In this document: piece by piece, positions 27,251 to 35,932 of the stretch
How the letters are laid out: every line of letters starts with the position of its first letter
How positions within the stretch are numbered: position 1 is the first letter of the stretch
Source: Ruminiclostridium papyrosolvens C7
GTDB lineage: Bacteria; Bacillota; Clostridia; Acetivibrionales; DSM-1351
Reading direction: 5' to 3'
NCBI RefSeq assembly: GCF_000421965.1
Contig: NZ_ATAY01000028.1
Span: 1-64,000 of the forward strand
DNA length: 64,000 nt
Program-made: the position numbers and the translations under genes
Notes under the pieces: model-generated
Seen by the model: only the letters and a program-made list of their open reading frames with translations
Databases searched by the model: none
What the model was told of the DNA's origin: nothing

Positions 27251-28687
27251 CTACTCTTCGGATGGTTGTTTACAACCTTCTATCAATTCATCCTTGATTT
27301 TTTCAAGGAGTTTCTCCATAACGCTACGATGAACTGAAGGCTTATAATAACCAACTGATAGCGTTATTATACCATTATAAGTACTTGCAACAAGGAGAAT
27401 TCCGGGAGCACGTACAAGTGGCGGGATAATATATGCATCAGTAACGTTGTGTTTGCCAAATTTAATTGGTGATTTAGACACAAAGCCAAGGTTTGCTAAT
27501 ACTATACCACACTTGTTAGTAACATAAAAAGGATTATTCGAAGCCATATCAACAATTTGTGATGAGGCTTTATAATAGCTGATGAATTTGCAGAAATTCA
27601 TATTTTCAACACGTTCTGCCCATATGGCATTTTCTATTCCCGGGTGACCGTCTTTCAATTTTTTTGTCGTAGCCATTACCCTGGACAAGGTTTCTGAAAA
27701 AGATTCGTGCTTTTTTCTGGCTATTGTTGTTACATATCCACCGGCAAAATTCCTTATTGCCTCAGCTTTCTGATCTGGAAGATAGCGACGTAAATCAAGT
27801 GTTATAGGAATATCCATTGGTACGTTACATGGAGGTTTGGATATTTCAAACATAACCCTGTAGAGAGCAGTTAGGATCAAATCATTGATTGTTGCACCTC
27901 TGGCTTTTGAGTAGTTTTTCATTTTTTCCAACTGACCATTTGGAAGTTTGCAGACAACAAATCGGGTAGCACCTATCCGATTGTTTCTCCATGGAAAATT
28001 CCACAATGGCAGCCCTATTTTTGATTTCAAAGAATTTGCATGTGAAACATCTATATCCAGTGCCTTAAACAGTCTAATCTGGTCATTTTTATCTCGTATA
28101 CTTTGTACTGGAGTATAATCGCTGTTTTCTTTATCGATTTGAGAGTAAATATCTGCAAGCAGCAAAAAATATTCCTTCGCACCAGCGGCGTCACAGCATA
28201 CATGGCTGGCTTTCATACACAATGTCTCGCTTGATCCTGATCGAATCAGTCTTACCTTGGCCATAGGTCCTCTATCCAGATCCAAAGGGATATCTAGAAA
28301 TTTTTGAATAGCCTCATCCGGATTGTCAGTTTCCTCAAATGTACAAAATTCAACACAGTCAATGTCATTTATACGTTTCCAATAAGGATGAGTGCTTTTA
28401 ACAAAACGGGACCCGAAAACAGGCTCAACATCAAAAGATAATCCTACTGCTTTTGATAGTTTGTCGAAATCCAGCCTGCCATCGAGCTTCATTACCGCTT
28501 GAATCTGAAAATTTGCCATTTTATAACGAGCAACATAGTTACATATATCATGCCCATCAGCCGGTATACAATTTGGACTTATTTTGATTTTTTTACGTTT
28601 TGCCTTATTTATTCCAATAAATTTTAAAAATATATTATTAATATTTTCGTGCGAGGGATATAATGGAATCTTTAATTTGAATTTCAT
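27251..28687 (-). CDS. Condensation-domain/alcohol acetyltransferase-like acyltransferase
   Basis: The 478-residue protein has the chloramphenicol-acetyltransferase-like fold: catalytic HxxxD motif HVCCD (His162-Asp166), GATRFVVCKLPNGQL, the DLRRYLPD strand region and a late DAYIIPPLVRAPGILLVAS core. This places it with condensation-domain or alcohol acetyltransferase/PapA-type proteins that join an acyl thioester to an amine or alcohol. It is divergently transcribed from an acyl-CoA synthetase, which could activate the acyl donor. No carrier protein is encoded nearby. The product is unknown. Confidence 0.8.
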   Translation of the reverse strand: MKFKLKIPLYPSHENINNIFLKFIGINKAKRKKIKISPNCIPADGHDICNYVARYKMANFQIQAVMKLDGRLDFDKLSKAVGLSFDVEPVFGSRFVKSTHPYWKRINDIDCVEFCTFEETDNPDEAIQKFLDIPLDLDRGPMAKVRLIRSGSSETLCMKASHVCCDAAGAKEYFLLLADIYSQIDKENSDYTPVQSIRDKNDQIRLFKALDIDVSHANSLKSKIGLPLWNFPWRNNRIGATRFVVCKLPNGQLEKMKNYSKARGATINDLILTALYRVMFEISKPPCNVPMDIPITLDLRRYLPDQKAEAIRNFAGGYVTTIARKKHESFSETLSRVMATTKKLKDGHPGIENAIWAERVENMNFCKFISYYKASSQIVDMASNNPFYVTNKCGIVLANLGFVSKSPIKFGKHNVTDAYIIPPLVRAPGILLVASTYNGIITLSVGYYKPSVHRSVMEKLLEKIKDELIEGCKQPSEE

Positions 28688-29061
28688 GTTAAATCGCTCC
28701 CATCAATTAGATTTAAATATTTTCGACTATCCTGTCACCATGAGTTTAAATAGTTAACCAGTAATTTATATTATGTAAATATAAATATATATGTTACATT
28801 GTCAAACTATTTTAATATCGAAAATGGACTTTTTTAAGGTATATTGTTCTGCTTTGTCTTGTAAGAAATAATTTTGATAAGGTAAAGGTAATAATTTCTG
28901 AACTCGGTTTACACTTTTTAATTTATGTAAACATATAATGATATATATTAAGCTAAATTTGATAAGCAAAGATTGACATTGAATTTTTAGTAAAAATCTA
29001 TGAGGATATTTTGCTGGATTTGAAATAAGTGATGATAGATGTGAGTTTTGGAGGCGAATAT
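28688..29061. other. Divergent intergenic region
   Basis: This A/T-rich 374-bp spacer between the acyltransferase and acyl-CoA synthetase genes has no open frame with a ribosome site. I see several TATAAT-like hexamers (for example near 28935-28945) but no convincing full promoter or operator. Confidence 0.5.
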
Positions 29062-30741
29062 ATGCAATATTGGGATCCAACATATAAGTGTATGTCTCGG
29101 AATGAAAAGGAGGATTTTTCCAAAGAAACAATTGGCGGCATCATTGACAGAATGTGTATCAAATATGAAAACAATGAAGCCATAGTCTGCAGGGACAAAA
29201 ATGTTCGGTATTCTTACAGAGATTTTAAGAAAATGTATGATGGCATAGCAAAAGGGCTACTGAAACTAGGGATAAAGAAAGGAGACCATTTATCAATTTG
29301 GTCATTGAACAGTCCAGAATGGATTGCACTTCAAATTGCGACCGCCAAAATCGGGGCAGTTCTTGTATGTATTAACATAGATTACAGTAAGCATGAACTT
29401 GAATTTAATTTAAAACATTCAAATTCAAAAGTTCTCTTTTTCTCAAAGGGGTATAATGGAAACAATTATGCTGATTCCGTGTATTCTATATGCCCAGAAC
29501 TCAAATATTGTTTCCCAGGAAAGTTATCAAGTAAAGCCCTTCCTGATATGAATAGTGTTATAAGTTTAGATGGTCAAGACAAAAATTTGATGTCTCTTGA
29601 GAAACTTATCGAAATGGGCAAAGATGTGTCCGATGACGAATTACTTGAAAGAAGTAAATCTTTGGAATGTTATGATACAACAAATATTCAATACACTTCA
29701 GGTACTACAGGAAATCCTAAAGCCGTAATGTCCACGCATTACAATATCATTAATAATGCTATCATTTCAGGGAAAAACCTTGATTATTCTGAGAAAGACA
29801 GATTACTTGTTTGTCTCCCACTCTTTCATGTAATGGGATGTGTTTTAAGTGCTATTCAATGCTTGTTATATGGGTCAACAATAGTACTTGTGGATAGATT
29901 TCAAACAACAAAAGTTCTTGAATATTTGGACAAAGAAAAGTGTACGGGATTAAATGGAGTCCCTACTATGTTTAAATTTCTTCTTTCCCATCCCAACTTT
30001 GACAACTTCGACTTATCTAGTCTTCGAAAAGGGATGATTGCCGGCTCTTATTGCCAACCTGACCTCATGAACGAAATAATGGATAAAATGAACATGAAAG
30101 AACTCTGTATCGTTTATGGGCAAACAGAAGCTATGGGGATAACACAAACTCTCATTTCTGACCCTTTTGATAAGAGAATAACCACTGTAGGGCGGGGTAT
30201 GTTCGGAACAGAAATAAAAATAATAAATCCTGCTACCGGAAAAGAAGTGCCTAATGGTGTAGTGGGAGAGCTTATCACTAAAACAGAATATATTATGAAG
30301 GGATACTACAAAAACCAAGAGGCTACACAAAAGAGTATAGACAAGGATGGATGGCTACACACTGGAGATTTAGCTATTAAAGATGAGGTCGGCTATTGTA
30401 AGATTATTGGCAGAGTAAAAGAAATAATCATCAGAGGTGGTGAGAATATATCAGCTACAGAAATCGAAGAGTTATTAGTAACGCATGTGTCTATAAAAGA
30501 AGCCGCAGTCGTAGGTGTTCCTGACAAAAACCTTGGAGAGGAGATATGTGCTTTTTTAATTATTGAAGATAAACATACTTTATCCAGGGAGGATGTAGTT
30601 TCATTTATTCAAGATAATCTTGCAAAGTATAAAATCCCTAAATATATCGAATTTGTAACAGAATTTCCCACTACGGCAAGCGGAAAGATTAAAAAATTTA
30701 TGTTAAAAGATTATGCCATTGAAAAATACAATCTTAAATAG
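29062..30741 (+). CDS. Acyl-CoA synthetase (AMP-binding enzyme)
   Basis: The ATG at 29062 follows GGAGG; an upstream in-frame ATG lacks a site. The 559-residue protein has the ANL-family motifs: the P-loop YTSGTTGNPKAV, the VYGQTEAMG motif, GWLHTGDLA with the AMP-binding Asp, KEIIIRGGENIS hinge and the C-terminal PTTASGKIKK catalytic Lys. Length and sequence fit fatty acyl-CoA synthetases or stand-alone acid-thiol ligases. With the divergent HxxxD acyltransferase it may form a two-step acyl activation and transfer pathway (inference). Confidence 0.92.
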   Translation: MQYWDPTYKCMSRNEKEDFSKETIGGIIDRMCIKYENNEAIVCRDKNVRYSYRDFKKMYDGIAKGLLKLGIKKGDHLSIWSLNSPEWIALQIATAKIGAVLVCINIDYSKHELEFNLKHSNSKVLFFSKGYNGNNYADSVYSICPELKYCFPGKLSSKALPDMNSVISLDGQDKNLMSLEKLIEMGKDVSDDELLERSKSLECYDTTNIQYTSGTTGNPKAVMSTHYNIINNAIISGKNLDYSEKDRLLVCLPLFHVMGCVLSAIQCLLYGSTIVLVDRFQTTKVLEYLDKEKCTGLNGVPTMFKFLLSHPNFDNFDLSSLRKGMIAGSYCQPDLMNEIMDKMNMKELCIVYGQTEAMGITQTLISDPFDKRITTVGRGMFGTEIKIINPATGKEVPNGVVGELITKTEYIMKGYYKNQEATQKSIDKDGWLHTGDLAIKDEVGYCKIIGRVKEIIIRGGENISATEIEELLVTHVSIKEAAVVGVPDKNLGEEICAFLIIEDKHTLSREDVVSFIQDNLAKYKIPKYIEFVTEFPTTASGKIKKFMLKDYAIEKYNLK

Positions 30742-30798
30742 GATGGCTCTGATTCAAAATCAGAAAGCTAGTCTTTTAAGCTATTATAAATTTAACCT

Positions 30799-30948
30799 CT
30801 AAGGGACACATTGAACTTCTTCAATCTGTCCCTTTCAAATCATATGCATTATTTCAATTCCTGCTATTGTCTTTCCAAAAGAGTCAACCGCTCGATACAA
30901 ATAACAGTCTTTACCTTTATTCCTTAACTCTTTAGATTTTTGAAAGAA
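30799..30948 (-). mobile_element. IS6-family transposase remnant with internal deletion
   Basis: On the minus strand one frame reads KGKDCYLYRAVDSFGKTI and then jumps directly to AGIEIMHMI, stop, KGQIEEVQCVP. The first part matches the second DDE strand (YLYRAVD) of IS6/IS240-type transposases and the second part their C-terminus (LxGIExMHMIRKGQI), so the intervening part is deleted and an internal stop replaces Arg. No terminal repeats are seen. It lies between the acyl-CoA synthetase and the FMN-binding gene, marking past IS-mediated rearrangement. Confidence 0.7.
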
Positions 30949-30953
30949 CTCAA

Positions 30954-31412
30954 TTAAGTCTCTTGTGCCTGCTCTAGAGCGTTTTCGAGTGCCTTGAGAT
31001 GTGTTTTGGAGGTAAGTGTGGCACCGCTTATAACATCTACCTGAAGTGTCTGGAATTTAATCACATTGTCAAATACATCCTCCATACTTTGACCACCTTT
31101 TAAATTTGCTGGTTTTCCTTCCTTATCCACGGCTCCTTTCAATATTTTGATATCGGAGATATCACCCTTAGATATTGTTACCTCAACTTTTGTATCCCTG
31201 AAATGAGACTTTGTACCTTTATATTCACCGACATAGGTTCCATTGCGAAGGTTCTTAAAGTCTATAGGTGCAAATGAAAGCTCTCCGATTTCACGCCGTC
31301 CAGGTGCGTCTACGAGAATTCCTCCCACTGATCCGAATACAATTACTGCTACAATAATCAGTATTATAACCCACACTTTGCTTCTCCCCTTTCTTTTTAC
31401 AATTTTGCTCAT
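30954..31412 (-). CDS. Membrane-anchored FMN-binding domain protein
   Basis: The ATG at 31412 overlaps the apbE stop codon as ATGA and has AAGGAG eight bases upstream. One N-terminal transmembrane helix (about residues 15-35) is followed by an FMN-binding domain with SGATLTS, the motif in which a Thr is flavinylated by ApbE (as in NqrC). The 152-residue protein would hold covalent FMN outside the membrane and pass electrons. Its direct coupling to apbE supports this. Confidence 0.9.
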   Translation of the reverse strand: MSKIVKRKGRSKVWVIILIIVAVIVFGSVGGILVDAPGRREIGELSFAPIDFKNLRNGTYVGEYKGTKSHFRDTKVEVTISKGDISDIKILKGAVDKEGKPANLKGGQSMEDVFDNVIKFQTLQVDVISGATLTSKTHLKALENALEQAQET

Positions 31413-32386
31413 TTTGCGTGCTCCTTCCATATCATGTTTACTTTAATACCCTCAGCAGTTTGATAACACTCTTTTAAGCCTTGTGTGATAAAAACCTGCT
31501 GACGATTGTCCACCAGAACCGCTTCTGCTCCGGGAAACTGTTCCAAGTATTCAAATCCTTTATCAATGCCGGCTACAAATATTGCAGTAGACAATGCATC
31601 CGCAATCATTGCGTTATCATTAACCACAGTAACGCTGATTAAGCCTGATTCAGCAGGATATCCAGTGACTGGATTTAAGATGTGATGCTGCCTCTCACCC
31701 GTACTGTCAATAAAATACCGCTCGTAATCACCTGAGGTAACCACTGCTTTGCTGGTTACCTTTACTGCGCCAAGCAGGCAATTATCCCGTCTGGGATGCC
31801 GGATACCCACGCTCCACGGAGAACCGTCAGATTTTTTCCCAAGCGTGGATACATTTCCTCCAATATTGATAAAAGCTGAGGAAACACCATGCTCTTGAAG
31901 TATTTTTATAAAGCGGTCACTGGCGTAACCTTTTCCGATGCCGCCTAAATCAATTGACTGTCCCGCTTTCCGAAGACAGGCCGTTTTATCTTGTGAATTC
32001 AACAGCAAATCGCGGAAATTGACCTTAAATAGAGCACTCTGAATTTTTGCTTTCTCCGGTACATGGAATGAATGCTTATAATCCCATAGATCAATCAAAG
32101 GTCCTACTGTTATATCAAACAAATCCTCGGAGATTTCAGAAAGCAGGAGTGCAAATGACAGAACCTCATAAGTTTCACAGCTGATTTTTACGTGCCCTTT
32201 TCCTGCAAACAGATTGATCTTGCTGATCTCGCTGTCAGGTATAAAGCGACTTAGTTTATTCTCCAGTCGTGAAAGCTCCGTTTTTGCATCGGCAACTGCC
32301 AATTCTGCCTTTTCACCAAATACCCTATATGTAATATCAGTATTCATACCAACGCTGCTGTCCTCTGTAACTGCGAATTGTAACAT
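31409..32386 (-). CDS. apbE: FAD:protein FMN transferase (ApbE)
   Basis: I choose the ATG at 32386, preceded by AAGGAGG; the frame is open further upstream without a site. Motifs visible are IGKGYASDRF-like GGIGKGYASD, INIGGNVSTLG, the HHILNPVTGYPAESG signature and MIADALSTAIFV. ApbE attaches FMN from FAD to a Thr of extracytoplasmic flavoproteins, and its substrate is most likely the overlapping downstream FMN-binding protein. The N-terminus lacks a signal peptide or lipobox, unlike many ApbE proteins. A TetR-family regulator lies upstream on the same strand. Confidence 0.92.
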   Translation of the reverse strand: MLQFAVTEDSSVGMNTDITYRVFGEKAELAVADAKTELSRLENKLSRFIPDSEISKINLFAGKGHVKISCETYEVLSFALLLSEISEDLFDITVGPLIDLWDYKHSFHVPEKAKIQSALFKVNFRDLLLNSQDKTACLRKAGQSIDLGGIGKGYASDRFIKILQEHGVSSAFINIGGNVSTLGKKSDGSPWSVGIRHPRRDNCLLGAVKVTSKAVVTSGDYERYFIDSTGERQHHILNPVTGYPAESGLISVTVVNDNAMIADALSTAIFVAGIDKGFEYLEQFPGAEAVLVDNRQQVFITQGLKECYQTAEGIKVNMIWKEHAK

Positions 32387-32417
32387 ATTGATCCTCCTTC
32401 CATCTAATGTACGTAAA

Positions 32418-32443
32418 TGAATGAACACATTTTTATTCGTTCA
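32418..32443. promoter_or_regulatory. Candidate TetR operator upstream of apbE
   Basis: A 26-bp inverted repeat TGAATGAA-N10-TTCGTTCA lies between the tetR stop and the apbE start. The same half-sites with identical spacing occur at 33066-33091, at the start of the regulator gene. Confidence 0.6.
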
Positions 32444-32469
32444 CTATCTGTCGCAAAAAAACTGCTCTT

Positions 32470-33066
32470 CTATTCAGAGCAGTCCATCAGGCCTTTCATA
32501 ATTAGATTAGTCATAATTTCCAAAAGCTGTGGAAAGTATTCAAGTCCGATTTCTTCCTTATGCGTATCTATATTTATTATAGCGGCAAAAATCATCATAA
32601 TCATTTTATTGTCAATGTCTTTACGCATTTTCCCCTGAGCTTGCCATTCCTTCACAAGCTCAAGGAAGCCGTCATACAGAAAATCAACCGCTCCAAGCCC
32701 GTTTTCCTCACGATAAAGTTTTTCTATTTTTTCAAAAACACTTTTGTTATACCATTCCTTCAAAATGGGATTTGCGTTAGTGCCTTCCGCATTCAGCGCT
32801 AGCATTTGCCCCACGACCTCCAACGGACTCCGGGTTAAATCAAGCGACTGCAAACTTTGTTTTTTTAACTTAGCGTTTTCTTCAAGAAAAATATCCATGA
32901 AGAGTTTTTCTTTTGACGGATAATATTTATAAAACGTTCCTACAGCCATTCCTGCCTTTTGTGTAATCTCAGATATGTTTGTATCTTTAAAACCTTTATT
33001 GTTAAACAATTCTTTCGCACAAGCGTATATTAACGTCTTTTTATCTTCCACAATCATCTTCTCCAT
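32470..33066 (-). CDS. TetR-family transcriptional regulator
   Basis: The N-terminal helix-turn-helix is clear (ACAKELFNNKGFKDTNISEI, then TQKAGMAVGTFYKYYPSKEKL). The C-terminal ligand domain has no recognised specificity. The start is either the ATG at 33066 or the ATG/GTG 9 to 18 bp downstream, where GGAG is better spaced. It is followed by apbE and the FMN-binding gene, and matching inverted repeats upstream of itself and of apbE suggest that it controls both. Confidence 0.9.
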   Translation of the reverse strand: MEKMIVEDKKTLIYACAKELFNNKGFKDTNISEITQKAGMAVGTFYKYYPSKEKLFMDIFLEENAKLKKQSLQSLDLTRSPLEVVGQMLALNAEGTNANPILKEWYNKSVFEKIEKLYREENGLGAVDFLYDGFLELVKEWQAQGKMRKDIDNKMIMMIFAAIINIDTHKEEIGLEYFPQLLEIMTNLIMKGLMDCSE

Positions 33067-33091
33067 GAATGAATTTTTTTATTTTCATTCA
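33066..33091. promoter_or_regulatory. Candidate TetR operator at its own gene
   Basis: TGAATGAA-N10-TTCATTCA, a perfect inverted repeat of 8-bp arms, ends at the start codon of the TetR gene. The paired site before apbE differs by one base in the right arm. Confidence 0.6.
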
Positions 33092-33424
33092 CAATATAGC
33101 ATCTATAATTTGATTTGTCAATATGGCTTAGAACAAATACTTTAAAATCAATATACTCATAAAGAACCTACACCTATAATAATTGATTTACTATGCCATT
33201 ACAAAAGAGTATTTGGAAGTTTTTAGGCTCCCACCACATAAATAAAGCCCCGTTTATAAAACGGAGCTTCATAAAAATAATTTAATAAGAGGAAAAAACA
33301 AAATGAAAAAAAGTTTATGTACTTATATTAACAGCACAATATTAATAAATAATATATAAACAATGAACTTTTTGTAAACACATATAATTTAATATCATTA
33401 CACCAATCCTTGTGGGGCATTTAT
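33092..33424. other. Intergenic region with ger-operon terminator
   Basis: The only structure I see is an inverted repeat at 33244-33268 (AAGCTCCGTTT with AAACGGGGCTT on the minus strand, followed by TATTT), the likely terminator of the leftward ger operon. No coding frame with a ribosome site is present. Confidence 0.55.
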
Positions 33425-34531
33425 TCAATTAGATTGCTGTAATTTCCTTTTTCTAGAAAACATTTTTCTGGCTTCAATTACTATAAAAGTTATACCAGGG
33501 AGAACAACTTGAAAAATAAAAGCATAATACTTATAAATCTTATCAGACCAGTCGAACATTTCCGAAGTATTACTATAGATTATTACTGATAAAATTGACA
33601 TAGCAAGCCCTAGCAGTGCCACTACCTGTCTATAGCTATTAAATCTGAACAAATGTGCTATACCAATGCTGGTACTATATAAGCATATGCTAATCTTAAT
33701 AAATCCTGCAAAAAGAAAAACCATAGCAACTGTTATTTCTATCCTTTGCAAAAAATCCCCTATGTTTATAAGACGCACGGAAGCAAATGTCGGAAAAAAC
33801 AGAATTGATATATTAGGCACTCCTAAAGTCAAAAGTGTACGAACAGAAACCAGTAATATGGATATTCCGCTTATTAGCAAATTTAAAAAATAGACTTTAT
33901 AAACGCTCTTTTGCTCCTTAAGATGGCTAAGAACTGCCAAAAAAATTACAGTCTCTGCAAAAGGGAATGCAAATACTGAAAATGCACTATCAATAACAGG
34001 GCCCATTCCATTATAAAGTACCGGTTTTAGGTTTTTAAAATTGAATAGAGGTGCAAACAGCAAGGTAACGGCGAAAATTACGAATATAGTAACAGGAAGC
34101 ATAATAGCTGTCCACCTGCCAATCGTTTCAATACCCGCTCTTACAGCCCATATGCATAAAAAAATCATAAATAATCCGACAATGTTCTGAGGAGTTTTTT
34201 GTAGTGAAACAGTTACTATAAACTCAGTAAAATTTCTAATTACAAGTGAACCAAGATGAAAAGAGTACCAAATAAACACCAACGACATAACCTTACCTAT
34301 TACCTTGCCAAAAACACTATCAAAAATTTCATATATATTTTTACCAGGGTAAAACATTTGAATCTTGCAATAAAGTAATAGAATAGGAGCACTCATCAGT
34401 ATTGAAATTAAAATTGCAAGCCAAACATCATTCTTAGCGAATCCTCCTGCACCAAGTACAAGTGTACTGCCTAATGTGTACATAATTATTACGGCTGAAG
34501 CTTGCTTTTGAGAAACTATCTCTTTACTCAT
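33425..34531 (-). CDS. Spore germination receptor permease subunit (GerAB/GerKB family)
   Basis: A 368-residue protein with about ten transmembrane helices. Its start (KEIVSQKQASAVIIMYTLGSTL split by position) and the GLFMIFLCIWAVRAGIETIGR region are typical of the endospore germination permease (GerAB) family, which belongs to the APC superfamily and forms the germinant-sensing part of GerA receptors in the spore inner membrane. Ribosome site AAGGAAG. It is the last gene of an A-C-small-B operon. Confidence 0.92.
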   Translation of the reverse strand: MSKEIVSQKQASAVIIMYTLGSTLVLGAGGFAKNDVWLAILISILMSAPILLLYCKIQMFYPGKNIYEIFDSVFGKVIGKVMSLVFIWYSFHLGSLVIRNFTEFIVTVSLQKTPQNIVGLFMIFLCIWAVRAGIETIGRWTAIMLPVTIFVIFAVTLLFAPLFNFKNLKPVLYNGMGPVIDSAFSVFAFPFAETVIFLAVLSHLKEQKSVYKVYFLNLLISGISILLVSVRTLLTLGVPNISILFFPTFASVRLINIGDFLQRIEITVAMVFLFAGFIKISICLYSTSIGIAHLFRFNSYRQVVALLGLAMSILSVIIYSNTSEMFDWSDKIYKYYAFIFQVVLPGITFIVIEARKMFSRKRKLQQSN

Positions 34532-34561
34532 ATTTTCTTCCTTCCTACATTACCAAAAGTA

Positions 34562-34786
34562 TCAAATTCTATCTAAATTCCAAATCATAATAACTAACTC
34601 CTTTAAATATTTCGAGAAACTTGGAGTTCTTATATCAAATACAATTAATATTGAGCTAAAATATACCATCACAGAAAATGAGACAAATACCCAGAAAACA
34701 GGTCTTTTATTTTTTTTGAATATTTGGATAAGGTCCTTTATGACATAGAAAATTATAATAATGTTGAACAATAAAAAGTAAGCCAA
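34562..34786 (-). CDS. Small two-helix membrane protein of the germinant receptor operon (D-subunit type)
   Basis: The 74-residue product starts with TTG after AGGA, three bases beyond the gerAC-like stop. It has two hydrophobic helices (about residues 3-20 and 30-50) separated by a basic loop FKKNKRP. Small two-helix D proteins are known in some Bacillus and clostridial gerA-type operons, where they modulate germination. The position within the operon rather than sequence supports the call. Confidence 0.65.
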   Translation of the reverse strand: MAYFLLFNIIIIFYVIKDLIQIFKKNKRPVFWVFVSFSVMVYFSSILIVFDIRTPSFSKYLKELVIMIWNLDRI

Positions 34787-34789
34787 TTC

Positions 34790-35932
34790 CTAGTCTCCCA
34801 TCATAATTTTTCTGGAAAGTAAGCCTGAATTGCTTATGTCAATATCAACATTTACACTTACGGAAACATTCTTGAAAACAGTATTCCAATCAGACTCAAT
34901 TTTCTTCCATAAATCCGGAATATCCTGCTTTACACTTTTTCCAAACCCAAAAATATCGATGCCGTATTCATTTTGGGCAGCTTTTATAATGTTTTCAACT
35001 TCCTTTTTCAATTCACTTTGTGCTTCAGCTTTAATTTTTTGCACGTCTTTAACATTGCCAAACTTAGTAGTATTATTAATTTCGCTCAAGGAAGTTTTTG
35101 TTTTAATATTTAGATCAAAGTACAACTTTCCATTATTGTATACAGGTTTTAATTTGGTTTTACTTTTTATAATTTTTAACGTAATATTATCAGCACCACC
35201 CTTTACATTTAAAATGCCTCCCTTAATTTTATTTATTACGAACAGATAGTATTTAGTATCTTCCTGATCGAACATATACTCAAGCTTGTCCTTTTTAAAA
35301 ACTGCTGTACCTGATAGCTGTGATGTCTCCTGCCCCGAGTTTTTCGTCAATCCTATAACCGGCATTATCGGTGAGATACCCGATTCTCCCAAGGAATTTA
35401 TAAACTCATATATTTCAACTTTTGGGGATTTCTCCAATTCTTTTTCAAGATCAAGCATCTTATTTATTTCAAAAGTACGGACTTCTGTTGTAATACTTTG
35501 CGAATCCAGTATTTTCTCTGCGGTCTCTTCCTTAGAAACCAGAATATCAATTGTCAGCCTGGGTTCAGGATCCCTGCTAAAACAATCAAGTATTTCTACT
35601 ATTCCTTCCTTGGCAACGTCTTTACTTATAATAAGAATTTCAGCGTGACCCCAATAAAGTTTATTGGCATTAATACTAATTGCATTGCGTATAGCATCAT
35701 AAACTGAGGCTCCGTAGCATTCCAGTTTCTTAGAGTGTACTTTTGCTTCTACTCCTCCTGTTTTCAAATCAATAATTTCAACACTCAACTTATATTTACC
35801 GTCAGAGATTTTATCAATTGCGGCTCCTGCTACTATTGACATCTGGTTTATTTCCCTGTAGTTCCAGCACCCTGTGCAAAGCCCAGCAACTACATTAAGC
35901 ATTAATAGAGTACAAAATAATCTTTTAATCAT
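34790..35932 (-). CDS. Germinant receptor lipoprotein subunit (GerAC family)
   Basis: A lipoprotein signal with lipobox LCTGC ends at Cys22 and is followed by WNYREINQMSIVAGAAID, the highly conserved start of Ger(x)C proteins. The 380-residue length is normal. The C subunit is exposed on the outer face of the spore inner membrane and is required for receptor function. Its start overlaps the gerAA-like stop (ATGA). Confidence 0.95.
   Translation of the reverse strand: MIKRLFCTLLMLNVVAGLCTGCWNYREINQMSIVAGAAIDKISDGKYKLSVEIIDLKTGGVEAKVHSKKLECYGASVYDAIRNAISINANKLYWGHAEILIISKDVAKEGIVEILDCFSRDPEPRLTIDILVSKEETAEKILDSQSITTEVRTFEINKMLDLEKELEKSPKVEIYEFINSLGESGISPIMPVIGLTKNSGQETSQLSGTAVFKKDKLEYMFDQEDTKYYLFVINKIKGGILNVKGGADNITLKIIKSKTKLKPVYNNGKLYFDLNIKTKTSLSEINNTTKFGNVKDVQKIKAEAQSELKKEVENIIKAAQNEYGIDIFGFGKSVKQDIPDLWKKIESDWNTVFKNVSVSVNVDIDISNSGLLSRKIMMGD

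Noticed and set aside
28802-29131. Minus-strand 109-residue frame in the divergent spacer
   Set aside because: It overlaps the start of the acyl-CoA synthetase gene, has no ribosome site and A/T-driven composition.
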